Shown: one piece after another, positions 1-7,932 of the stretch
Layout: the number at the start of each line of letters is the position of its first letter
Position numbering within the stretch: the first letter of the stretch is position 1
Assembly (NCBI RefSeq): GCF_000720455.1
Contig: NZ_JOAK01000037.1
Coordinates: 1-52,551 of the forward strand
From: Streptomyces virginiae
GTDB taxonomy: Bacteria > Actinomycetota > Actinomycetes > Streptomycetales > Streptomycetaceae
DNA length: 52,551 bases
Reading direction: 5' to 3'
The notes under the pieces: generated by a model
Database searches by the model: none
Seen by the model: only the letters and a program-made list of their open reading frames with translations
What the model was told of the DNA's origin: nothing
Program-made: the position numbers and the translations under genes

Positions 1-109
1 CGCGGCGGTGGTCGTCGGCCGCGGCGGGCAGGGTGGCGGCGCCGATCAGGGTGCCGGCCGCCAGCAGGGTGGCGAGAACGCGGCGGGTGGCGAGAGAAGA
101 AGCAGACAT
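1..109 (-). CDS. Secreted protein, N-terminal fragment cut by window edge
   Basis: Only the first 36 codons are present. Translation from the ATG gives a short polar start, two arginines, a hydrophobic stretch (VLATLLAAGTLIGAATLP) and an AAA motif before DDHRR, which is a typical Sec signal peptide with a signal-peptidase I site. The mature part lies outside the window. Similar leaders occur on Streptomyces secreted proteins such as lamin-tail-domain proteins, but nothing here identifies the family. A GA-rich sequence sits about 11 bases upstream of the start. Confidence 0.7.
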   Translation of the reverse strand, partial: MSASSLATRRVLATLLAAGTLIGAATLPAAADDHRR

Positions 110-220
110 GGAGGATGGACCCCTTCGACTTCAGTGGTTCCCGGCGTCCTGCCGGGGAGCCACACTCTGGCCGCCACCCTCTGCGAATTGCCGCACATAC
201 GGCGCGTGTTGCCCAAACCA

Positions 221-249
221 GACATATCCATAACTCTCCCGTGTGACAA
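221..249 (-). promoter_or_regulatory. Possible housekeeping-type promoter for the secreted protein
   Basis: On the minus strand TTGTCA (244-249) is followed after 17 bases by TATGTC (221-226), close to -35/-10 spacing. It lies in the locally AT-rich part of the 196-base gap that precedes the signal-peptide gene at 109. No transcript evidence. Confidence 0.35.
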
Positions 250-305
250 CCGTTTCCGAGAGTAATGCTGCACTTACGGACCGTGATCAGAATGCCCGTG
301 TCCGC

Positions 306-3300
306 CTATTCGCTCCGCTCGCGCGCGGACACGGTCACGTGGTCCACCCGCATCGGATGGCCGGGCTGCGTCCCAGGGCCGACGTCCGCGCCGTCGGCCC
401 GCGGAAGCGTGCCGCCGACGGCCACGTTGAGGATCAGGAACAGCCCGTGGTCCACGGCCCGCCCCCAGGTCCCGGAGTCCAGCCGGTCGGCCGTCACCCG
501 GTGGTACAAGCGGCCGTCCAGATACCAGCGCACCTCCTCGGCGCCCGGGGCACGGTCCACCTCCACGGCGTACGAGTGGAAGGCCGCACGGCAGCCGGAG
601 CACGGCTGCGGACCCGAGGTCAGGCCCACGGGCTCCTGGCACGGGCCGCCTTCGAGGACTCCGCAGTGCATGGAGCCGAAGACGGTGTCCCGCCCGTTCA
701 CGGACTCCATGACGTCGAACTCACCGACCCCCGGCCACCCCGTGTACCCGTCGCGCGGCGGCGCCCCCAGGGTCCAGAACGCCGGCCAGTAGCCGGCCGC
801 ACCGGTCCCGGTCACATCCGGCAGGGCGATCGACGCCTCGATCCGCAGCACCCCGCCGGGCGGCGGGGCGAAGTCGGAGCGCCGGGTCTCGATGCGCCCC
901 GAACTCCACGCGCCGTCCTCGCGGGTGGGGACGATCTCCAGCGCGCCCTTCCCGTCGAGGCGGACGTTGTCGGTCGAGTCCGTCACGGTCTCCACCTCCC
1001 CGGTGCCCCACTGCGGCGCCGGGCAGCCGGGATGGCAAGTGCCGACGTCGTGGACCCAGTTGGCGGCCGAAGGCGCGCTGCCCGCCGGCCCGTCGAAGTC
1101 CTCCCGCAGCAGCCGCGTCCAGCCGTCCACACCGCGGGCCGCGCCCGGCGGTGCCACCGCCGGCAGGGCCCCGGCCTCCGTGAACAGCCGCTCCAGCCGG
1201 TTGGTCAGGACGACGGCCGCCACATTGGTCAGGTGCGCGTCGTCCCGGTACAGCAGGATCCGGTCGAGCACGGCCGGGCAGGTCGGGCCGTTCCCCGGGC
1301 ACAGCACCCCGTTCACGCCGACGCTCCGTACGCCGGGCAGCGCGCCGGACGCGATCCGCCGCGCCAGCGGATCGGGCCGGAGCGCGCCGGCGCGGCCGAA
1401 CGCGCAGTCGTCGGGGGAGTCGGGGCTCCCGGAGACGCACGCCGCGACGTCCGTACCCGGTACGGGGGTGTCCTCGACGTAGACGATCGGCGCGCCCAGA
1501 GCCCGGAGCGGCGCGAGGGTCTTCTCCCAGGCCTCGGCCAGGAGCCGTTCGTCCCCGGTGTACCGGTTGAGCGAGGAGATCACGACGAGCCGTGGCTTCG
1601 GCTGCTTCCCCAGCCGCTCCAGGGTGTCCGCCCGCCAGATGTCGCACTCCCGGTAGGCGCGGCCCAGCTGGGGGCTGTCCACCGTCAGCCGGGGCAGCGG
1701 GCAGCCCTGCTTCACGAACTCCTGCAGCGCCCAGCCCCGGGAGGAGGCCAGCGCCAGCATCGGCGAGAACCACTGCCCGGCGTGCGAGTCGCCGAGCAGC
1801 ACGATCCGGTCCGGGCTGTCCACCGCGCCGAACAGGCAGTCCGGGCTGCTCGTCCGGGCCGGGGCGATCTCGCATGGCCCGTCCGGCGGGAAGTCGCCCC
1901 GCGCCTGCACGGGACTGGGCACCACCGGTCCGTCCACGAGCGGTGTCCCCGCGGTCCGGGCCAGCAGGGTGGGCCCCGAGACGGCGCCCGGTGGCAGCCC
2001 CTTCGGGTCGACGGGCGCGGCCGGACCGAGCAGCTTCAAGGTCGTGGTGCCCATCACCAGCGCGAGGACCACGGGCAGCACGATGGCCGATACGCCCACC
2101 GACAGCCCACGGCGGGGGAGTTCGCAGACCGTGCGGCTGCGCCGCAGCGGCCGCTCGACCCACCGCATCGTGGCCAGGGCGGGCAGCGCCGCCGCCAGCG
2201 TCAGCGCGGTCCTCGCCGGCCATCCGAGCGGGCCCCACCGCGCCTCGGCGAGGACAAGCACCGGCCAGTGCCACAGGTACAGGTTGTAGGAGAGCCGCCC
2301 GACGGCCCGCGGCGCCCGGCCCGCGAGCAGCCGTCCGACGTCACCGGCGCCCGGTGCGTGGCGCTCGCCCCGCCCGGGTGCCGCGGCGAGGATCACCGCG
2401 ACGGTGCCCAGCGTCGGCACGAGCGCCGCCCGGCCCGGATACGGGGTCGCGGCGTCGTACGCCACGACGCACCAGCCGATCGCCGCCGCCCCCGCCCAGC
2501 CGCACAGCAGCCGCAGCGGTCGCGGCCCCCGCGTCAGGTGCAGGGGCAGCAGGGCGAGCAGTGCGCCGGCGCCGAACTGCCAGACGCGCGAGGGCGTGCC
2601 GAGGTAGGCCAGGGAGACCGAGTGCCGCGTCCAGTGGAGGGCCAGGGCGAACGACGCGAGCGTCAGCGGCGCTGCGACCAGGAACACCAGGTGGCGCACC
2701 GCCCGGCCCCGGCGGACCGCCCGGGCCGCGCAGAGCGCGACCACCGCCAGCAGCGGGGCCCAGAACAGGTAGAACTGCTCCTCGACGGCGAGGGACCAGA
2801 AGTGCAGCAGAGGACTCTGGTCGTGTCCGGCGTCGAGATAGTCGGTCCGCTGCGACACGAACCGCCAGTTGGCGACGGACAGCGCCGCCGCGACGACGTC
2901 GTGCTCCACGTCGGTGCGGCGCAGCGGTACGGTCAGCCAGGCGCCGGCGACCGCCACCGCGGCCAGCACCACTGCGGCCGAGGGCAGCAGCCGCCGGGCT
3001 CGCCGGGAGAAGAAGTCCCCGAGCCGGATCCGGCCCGTGGCGGTCGCCTCGCGGACCAGCAGGCCGGTGATCAGGTAGCCGGACATGACGAAGAAGACGT
3101 CCACTCCGACGAAACCGCCGGTCGCCCAGGGGATCCCGGCGTGGAAGGCGAGGACCGCGACGACGGCGACCGCGCGCAGGCCCTCGATGTCGGGCCGGAA
3201 GGCGGACCGGTGCGGACTGGGCCCGGACTCGCCGCCGGAACGGGAAGCCGCGGCCGGCCGGGCACCCGCGCGCCCCGGGGTCCGGCGGCGGCCGGGTATG

Positions 3301-3314
3301 ACGGGGAAGGACAT
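306..3314 (-). CDS. Acyltransferase-3 / SGNH / GH16 triple-domain envelope protein
   Basis: A 1002-aa protein with three readable parts. Residues ~39-400 are an OafA/YrhL-type acyltransferase-3: FRPDIEGLRAVAV, FHAG, DVFFVMSGYLITG and about ten membrane segments. Residues ~500-715 are an SGNH domain with GDSH (Ser510) and DDAH (Asp692, His694). Residues ~730-1002 are a GH16 fold with the catalytic pattern E-x-D-x-x-E (Glu865, Asp867, Glu870). OafA-type proteins with SGNH O-acylate surface glycans, and GH16 members are mostly endo-beta-1,3(4)-glucanases. AT3-SGNH is common; the added GH16 is unusual, and by topology it should face the outside. The start ATG follows GAAAGG and lies 14 bases after the glycosyltransferase stop, so the two are probably co-transcribed. 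I infer modification and trimming of the glucan made by that neighbour. Confidence 0.9.
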   Translation of the reverse strand: MSFPVIPGRRRTPGRAGARPAAASRSGGESGPSPHRSAFRPDIEGLRAVAVVAVLAFHAGIPWATGGFVGVDVFFVMSGYLITGLLVREATATGRIRLGDFFSRRARRLLPSAAVVLAAVAVAGAWLTVPLRRTDVEHDVVAAALSVANWRFVSQRTDYLDAGHDQSPLLHFWSLAVEEQFYLFWAPLLAVVALCAARAVRRGRAVRHLVFLVAAPLTLASFALALHWTRHSVSLAYLGTPSRVWQFGAGALLALLPLHLTRGPRPLRLLCGWAGAAAIGWCVVAYDAATPYPGRAALVPTLGTVAVILAAAPGRGERHAPGAGDVGRLLAGRAPRAVGRLSYNLYLWHWPVLVLAEARWGPLGWPARTALTLAAALPALATMRWVERPLRRSRTVCELPRRGLSVGVSAIVLPVVLALVMGTTTLKLLGPAAPVDPKGLPPGAVSGPTLLARTAGTPLVDGPVVPSPVQARGDFPPDGPCEIAPARTSSPDCLFGAVDSPDRIVLLGDSHAGQWFSPMLALASSRGWALQEFVKQGCPLPRLTVDSPQLGRAYRECDIWRADTLERLGKQPKPRLVVISSLNRYTGDERLLAEAWEKTLAPLRALGAPIVYVEDTPVPGTDVAACVSGSPDSPDDCAFGRAGALRPDPLARRIASGALPGVRSVGVNGVLCPGNGPTCPAVLDRILLYRDDAHLTNVAAVVLTNRLERLFTEAGALPAVAPPGAARGVDGWTRLLREDFDGPAGSAPSAANWVHDVGTCHPGCPAPQWGTGEVETVTDSTDNVRLDGKGALEIVPTREDGAWSSGRIETRRSDFAPPPGGVLRIEASIALPDVTGTGAAGYWPAFWTLGAPPRDGYTGWPGVGEFDVMESVNGRDTVFGSMHCGVLEGGPCQEPVGLTSGPQPCSGCRAAFHSYAVEVDRAPGAEEVRWYLDGRLYHRVTADRLDSGTWGRAVDHGLFLILNVAVGGTLPRADGADVGPGTQPGHPMRVDHVTVSARERSE

Positions 3315-3328
3315 GGTGACGGCGCCTT

Positions 3329-5041
3329 TCAGCTCAGCCAGGGAAGCATCGGGTCGACCCATCCCGATGCCAGCAGGCCGGTGAGCAGGATGACCGCGGA
3401 CGCGGCGACGGTCTCGGGCCAGCGGCGGGGCAGCACGCCGGAACGGGTGCCCGGGCGGGGCCGGACGCGGTCGCGGACGCGGGCCCGGACGCGGGCGCGC
3501 AGCGACGACGCGGCGCCGCCCGGGGCGGGACGCAGTTCGGCCGCCAGGTCCCGGACCAGCGGGACGTTGATCTGGAACTGCACCACGACGTACAGGAGCA
3601 GCCCCCAGTTGGGCTCCCAGCCGTTGCGGGCCACGGCCAGCGCGAGTCCCGAGGCGGCCGCGCCGTTGGAGAATGCCAGCCACACCAGCGCCACGGCCAC
3701 CACCCGGCGGGCCATTGCGCCCCGGGCCGCCGCACCCCCGACGCCGGTCGGCACCCAGGCGGCGCTGCGGCCCCGCAGCGTGTGCAGGAACGCCGTCGCG
3801 GCGGCCACGCTCGTCAGGACGTTGGCCCGGATCACCTCCACCCGCCAGCGGGTCCGGCTGACCCGGGGCAGCAGCACGTGCCACAGCCACAGAGGGGCGA
3901 GCAGCGGCAGCACGTGCCAGGGCCGGATCATGTCCGGGTAGCGGAACATCATCACCAGCGGCGCCGCGAAGGTGTTCACGGCCGTCGTCAGGTAGCCGAC
4001 GACGCCTTCGTAGAAGCACAGGCGCATGCGCCACGGCGCGCGCATCCGGCGCAGTACGGGCGTGCCGAGCAGGTGCAGGTTGCCCATCGCCCACCGGTAC
4101 TGCTGGTTGACGAAGGAGGTGACCCGGTCGGGCGAGGTGCCCTTGGCGACCAGTACGGGTACGTAGAGCGTGCGGAAGCCCTGTTCGTGGAGGGCGAGTC
4201 CGGTGTACAGGTCCTCGCTGTGGTCGAGCCGGGCGAAGCCGCCGGCCAGGTCGAGCGCGGCGCGCCGGTAGACGGCGTTGCTGCCGCAGCAGATGGCGGC
4301 GTCGCTGGCGTCCCGGGACGGCTGGATCCACCGGAAGAACCATTCCTGGGCGGAGCCCGCGGCGCGCTGGATCCAGCTCATGGTCCCGTCGGTGTCGAAG
4401 CACTGCGGGCTCTGGACGATGCCGACGGCGGGATCGGCGAGGTACGGCACGAGATGGCGCAGGAAGTCCGGCCTGGGCGCGAAGTCCGCGTCGAGGATGG
4501 CGACGAACTCGGCGCTGCTCAGGGTCAGCGCGTGGTTGAGGTTCCCGGCCTTCTTCAGGTGCCCGCGGTCGGGGCGCACGACGTACTCGTAGCCGTGACG
4601 GGCGGCCAGCGCGGCGACTTCGGGCCGGTCGGCGTCGTCGAGGATCCACACGGTCAGCGCGTCGGCGGGCCAGTCGACGGCCGCCACGGCGCGGTAGGCG
4701 TTGTCCAGGACGGGCAGCGGCTCCCCGCAGGTCGGCAGGTACAGGTCGACCCCGGGAGGGGGCGCGGGCCGCCATGCGTGGACGAGTACCTCGTGGGACC
4801 GTCTGGTGAGCCGGCGCTGGCGCAGGCTGTTGACGGAGGAGAGCGCCAGGGCCGCGACGTTGAGCCCGAGGACGGCGAGGAAGGCCCACAGGGCGGGTGT
4901 CCGCAGGGCGAAGGTGAACATGGTCGCCGCGGTGAAGACGAAAGCGAGCGAGGTGACGACCAGGACCCAGCGGCGTTGCGGGCCGAAGTACCAGTAGAGC
5001 TCCTCGTCGGACGGCGGTTGCGGAAGATGATGAACAGTCAC
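3329..5041 (-). CDS. Processive family 2 glycosyltransferase (cellulose-synthase-like)
   Basis: A 571-aa integral membrane synthase. Two N-terminal membrane helices precede a cytosolic GT2 domain with DDAD (~135-138), the DxD-type ILDAD (~184-186), SED (~276) and QQYRW (~313-317), the D,D,D,QxxRW signature of processive beta-glycan synthases. Several membrane helices follow, and the tail is an Arg/Val/Pro low-complexity stretch. I chose GTG at 5041 because GGGGGG sits just before it; GTG at 5053 would add four residues. The adjoining gene carries a GH16 domain, so a beta-glucan product is an inference. There is no PilZ domain or BcsB-like partner here. Confidence 0.88.
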   Translation of the reverse strand: MTVHHLPQPPSDEELYWYFGPQRRWVLVVTSLAFVFTAATMFTFALRTPALWAFLAVLGLNVAALALSSVNSLRQRRLTRRSHEVLVHAWRPAPPPGVDLYLPTCGEPLPVLDNAYRAVAAVDWPADALTVWILDDADRPEVAALAARHGYEYVVRPDRGHLKKAGNLNHALTLSSAEFVAILDADFAPRPDFLRHLVPYLADPAVGIVQSPQCFDTDGTMSWIQRAAGSAQEWFFRWIQPSRDASDAAICCGSNAVYRRAALDLAGGFARLDHSEDLYTGLALHEQGFRTLYVPVLVAKGTSPDRVTSFVNQQYRWAMGNLHLLGTPVLRRMRAPWRMRLCFYEGVVGYLTTAVNTFAAPLVMMFRYPDMIRPWHVLPLLAPLWLWHVLLPRVSRTRWRVEVIRANVLTSVAAATAFLHTLRGRSAAWVPTGVGGAAARGAMARRVVAVALVWLAFSNGAAASGLALAVARNGWEPNWGLLLYVVVQFQINVPLVRDLAAELRPAPGGAASSLRARVRARVRDRVRPRPGTRSGVLPRRWPETVAASAVILLTGLLASGWVDPMLPWLS

Positions 5042-5280
5042 AGAGCCCCCCACGGTTGTGCACGTACCCGTTCGAGGTGGCCCAGCCTAGTGTCAAAGGT
5101 ATAGACCACTTGTCGGGATCCGGGTAACGGGCCCAATGAGCCACGGAATTGGCGCGACTCGAATGGTCCAGACCTCTTGTTCTCGCCATTCGACCGGCCG
5201 CTCCGGGCCGATCCGGGAAGTCCCAGGTCACGCGGGGGTGAACAGTCCTGGAACACCGGGCCGTTCCGTGCGGACCGGCC

Positions 5281-6786
5281 TCATGGGGCGGCGTCGCCGC
5301 GGTCGTGCTCCAGCCGGAGCAGCTCCGGCAGGTCCGCCAGCCGGTCGAGCCCCCGAACCGGCATGGCGGTCCGGGCGTTGTGCAGCAGCCGGTCCCGGTG
5401 GCGGTGCAGGAAGGACCAGTACCCGGTGGTGAAGGGGCAGGCGTCCTCGCCGCTGCGGGAGCCGGGCCGGTAGCGGCACGGCCCGCACAGGTCGCTCATC
5501 CGGTCGATGTAGGCGCCACCGGACGTGTAGGGCTTGGTCGTCATACGGCCGCCGTCCGCGTACTGCGACATGCCGACCACGTTGGGGAGCATGACCCAGT
5601 CGTAGCCGTCGACGAACGAGCGGTGGAACCAGTCGGTGAGCGCCGCCGGGTCCCAGCCCCGCTGGAGCGCGTAACTGCCCAGCACCATCAGCCGCGGAAT
5701 GTGGTGGGTCCAGCCGGTGTCCCGGACCTGGCGGAGCACGGTCGAAAGGCACCGGGCCGTGACGGCGTCCGCATCGAGCGAGTCCCACCAGGCGGGCAGC
5801 GGCCCGGTGTGCCCCAGGACGTTGGACGTCCGGTACTCCTCACCGAAGTGCCAGTACAGGTGCCAGACGTACTCCCGCCATCCGGCGATCTGCCGGACGA
5901 AGCCCTCGGCGGAGTTGAGGGGGACGGCGCCGGCCCGCCAGGCGGCCTCCGCGCGCTCCACGCACTCCGCCGGATCCAGCAGACCGAGGTTGAGGGACGA
6001 GGACAGCAGGCTGTGGCTCAGCACCGGGTCGGCGGCGAACATGACGTCCTCGTGGGCGCCGAACCCGGCGAGCCGGTGGTCCACGAAACGCCGCAGCGCG
6101 GCCAGCGCCTCCCGCCGGCCCGCCGGGAAGAGCCGCGGGCCGTCCCGGCCGGCGAACGAAACACCGCCGGACCGCTCCCAGCGGTCGAGGTCCTCCCGGA
6201 CGCCGGCGTCGATGTCGTCCTCGCGGGGCCGGTAGGGGGCGGGTGCGTCGAGGGTCCGCGCTCCCCGCGGCGGGGGCTCCCGGTTGTCGTGATCGAGGTT
6301 CCACCTCCCCCCTGCCGGTTCACCCCCGTCCATCAGCAGGTCCAGCTTCCGCCGCACGTGGCGGTAGAAGTTCTCGAGCCGCAGCCCGCCCTCCGGATGC
6401 CCGGCCGCCCACTGCGCGAATTCCTCGTGCGTCAGCAGGAAGCCGCGGGCCGGCAGGACGGTCACGCCGTCGAGCGAGTTCACCAGGGCCGCCGCCGCCC
6501 GGGAGGTCGGGTGGTGCACCGTGACCGGAGAGCTGCCGACGGCGCGGCGCAGGCCCTCGCGGTACGTGTCGGCCTTGACGTAGACGACGCGGTCGCCCAG
6601 CTCGGCGGCACGGTGACGCATCGCCGAGAGCATCAGGTGCGCCTTGGCCCGGTGGAACCGGCGCCGGCGGAAGACCGCCTGCGATTCGATCATCACCAGG
6701 GGGGCGTCGCGGGGGACGCCCCCCTCACCCGGGGCGATGAAGGCAGGGCCCAGCTGATCGCCGAAGAGCCAGTGTGCGCCGGTCAT
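5281..6786 (-). CDS. Iron-sulfur bacterial cryptochrome/(6-4) photolyase (PhrB-like)
   Basis: A 501-aa flavoprotein of the FeS-BCP branch of the photolyase/cryptochrome family, which repairs (6-4) photoproducts or senses light. The start MTGAHWLFGDQLGP and the segment WTHHIPRLMVLGSYALQRG are typical. Cys346, Cys434, Cys437 and Cys450 have the same spacing (88, 3, 13) as the 4Fe-4S ligands I recall for Agrobacterium PhrB (350, 438, 441, 454), so the cluster is probably intact. GGAAGGA lies upstream of the ATG. A short inverted repeat TCCCGC-aagc-GCGGGA (6830-6845) lies 44 bases upstream. Divergent from the ZnF-UBP gene. Confidence 0.93.
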   Translation of the reverse strand: MTGAHWLFGDQLGPAFIAPGEGGVPRDAPLVMIESQAVFRRRRFHRAKAHLMLSAMRHRAAELGDRVVYVKADTYREGLRRAVGSSPVTVHHPTSRAAAALVNSLDGVTVLPARGFLLTHEEFAQWAAGHPEGGLRLENFYRHVRRKLDLLMDGGEPAGGRWNLDHDNREPPPRGARTLDAPAPYRPREDDIDAGVREDLDRWERSGGVSFAGRDGPRLFPAGRREALAALRRFVDHRLAGFGAHEDVMFAADPVLSHSLLSSSLNLGLLDPAECVERAEAAWRAGAVPLNSAEGFVRQIAGWREYVWHLYWHFGEEYRTSNVLGHTGPLPAWWDSLDADAVTARCLSTVLRQVRDTGWTHHIPRLMVLGSYALQRGWDPAALTDWFHRSFVDGYDWVMLPNVVGMSQYADGGRMTTKPYTSGGAYIDRMSDLCGPCRYRPGSRSGEDACPFTTGYWSFLHRHRDRLLHNARTAMPVRGLDRLADLPELLRLEHDRGDAAP

Positions 6787-6966
6787 GCCGCCGTCCTTCC
6801 CCGCAGGTGCATGCGTCCCTACCGGTACTTCCCGCAAGCGCGGGAGTTCGGACGCACCCATCGGGTGGCACTCGGCGACGCATCCGTTCGGCCCGCCCGG
6901 GCCGAAGAGGGAGCGAGGAGCCGTCCGCGAGCGGCGGACGCGACCCGGCGGCGGAGCGGAGGCCCG

Positions 6967-7368
6967 ATGGGAGGACAGCACGAGTGGCGGGTCGCGCCCG
7001 ACGCGGGGCGGCCGGACGGACGCGCGTGCGCGCATCTCGACCTCATGGACGACTGGAGGCTCATGGAGGACTGCAGGCCGGCCCCGGCCGCGTCGCCCGC
7101 CACGTGCACGGACTGCCTGGCGCGCGGGACGACCTGGGTGAGGCTGCGCCAATGCGTGACCTGCGGACACGTCGGATGCTGCGACACCTCCACCGGCCGC
7201 CACGCCCACGGGCACCATGTGGAGAGCGGGCACCCGGTCGCCGTGTCGCTCGCAGCGGACGAGGACTGGGCCTGGTGCTTCCCCGACGAGGTCTTCCTGG
7301 TCCGCGCCGGAGGCGACGCGGCAGACCCGCCCGCCGGACGAGGACCGCACCGACGGGAGGCCCCATGA
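6967..7368 (+). CDS. UBP-type zinc finger protein
   Basis: A 133-aa protein whose centre carries the ZnF-UBP ligand series: CAHL, CTDC, CVTCGHVGCCD, then HAHGHH and a late HP. In eukaryotes this finger binds the free C-terminus of ubiquitin. In actinobacteria it occurs as small stand-alone proteins of unknown role, so no ubiquitin function is implied. The ATG at 6967 was chosen because it gives a compact domain; a weak GGCCC precedes it. Its stop overlaps the next start (ATGA), implying coupled translation. Confidence 0.85.
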   Translation: MGGQHEWRVAPDAGRPDGRACAHLDLMDDWRLMEDCRPAPAASPATCTDCLARGTTWVRLRQCVTCGHVGCCDTSTGRHAHGHHVESGHPVAVSLAADEDWAWCFPDEVFLVRAGGDAADPPAGRGPHRREAP

Positions 7369-7862
7369 GCACGCACCACGCGGACACGCCCAGGACGGAA
7401 TCGGTGTGGGACTATCCGCGCCCGCCCCGGATCGAGCCCGACGCCCGGCACGTGGTGGTGCGCCACGCCGGCGCGGTCCTGGCCGACTCCCGCCGCTGCC
7501 TCCGCGTACTGGAGACCAGCCATCCGCCGGTCTTCTACGTCCCGCGGGCCGATGTGCGCACCGACCTCCTGCGCGCCTCCGCGAACCGCAGCATGTGCGA
7601 GTGGAAGGGCACGGCCACCTACTGGACCCTCGGCCCGCGGCCCGGCCTGCCGCCCGTGCCCGACATCGCGTGGAGCTACGAGACGCCGAGCCCGTCCTAC
7701 GCGCCGATCGCCGGCCATCTCGCGTTCCGCGCCGACCGGGTGGAGGCGTGCACGGTGGACGGAGAGCCCGTGCGGGCCCAGCCGGGCGGCTTCTACGGAG
7801 GGTGGATCACGCACGAGATCACCGGCCCCTTCAAGGGGGAGCCCGGCAGCCGGGGCTGGTGA
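7365..7862 (+). CDS. DUF427 domain protein
   Basis: A 165-aa protein matching DUF427: SVWDYPRPPRIEP at the start, VLADSRRCLRVLETSHPPVFYVPRADV, CEWKGTATYW and the C-terminal FYGGWIT. The family is common in Streptomyces and fungi, and the biochemical role is unknown. The ATG overlaps the stop of the ZnF-UBP gene by four bases (ATGA) and follows GGGAGG, so the two are one translational unit. A hairpin follows the stop. Confidence 0.9.
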   Translation: MSTHHADTPRTESVWDYPRPPRIEPDARHVVVRHAGAVLADSRRCLRVLETSHPPVFYVPRADVRTDLLRASANRSMCEWKGTATYWTLGPRPGLPPVPDIAWSYETPSPSYAPIAGHLAFRADRVEACTVDGEPVRAQPGGFYGGWITHEITGPFKGEPGSRGW

Positions 7863-7886
7863 ACCCCGGGCACCGGCACCCCCGGG

Positions 7887-7922
7887 GCGGCCCGGAGGGC
7901 TCGGGACCGCCGTCCGGGCCGC
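7887..7922. terminator. Hairpin between convergent DUF427 and LuxC-type genes
   Basis: A perfect 10-bp stem (GCGGCCCGGA at 7887-7896 with TCCGGGCCGC at 7913-7922) and a 16-base loop, placed 10 bases beyond the end of the minus-strand operon and 25 beyond DUF427. No U-tract, as is usual in streptomycetes. Probably bidirectional. Confidence 0.6.
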
Positions 7923-7932
7923 GCCGCACGGC

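Noticed and set aside
243..3941. A 1232-codon plus-strand open frame
   Set aside because: It lies antisense to the acyltransferase-GH16 and synthase genes, is Arg/Gly/Pro-rich with no domain, and is the shadow frame expected at high GC.
306..5231. One 1641-aa protein spanning synthase and acyltransferase regions
   Set aside because: The in-frame part upstream of 3314 is the shadow of the glycosyltransferase, which is read in another frame. The acyltransferase has its own ATG with a ribosome site.
6967..7368. A bacterial ubiquitin-like signalling locus (ZnF-UBP)
   Set aside because: No ubiquitin-like protein, E1, E2 or protease is adjacent; the ThiF gene is 25 kb away in its own unit.
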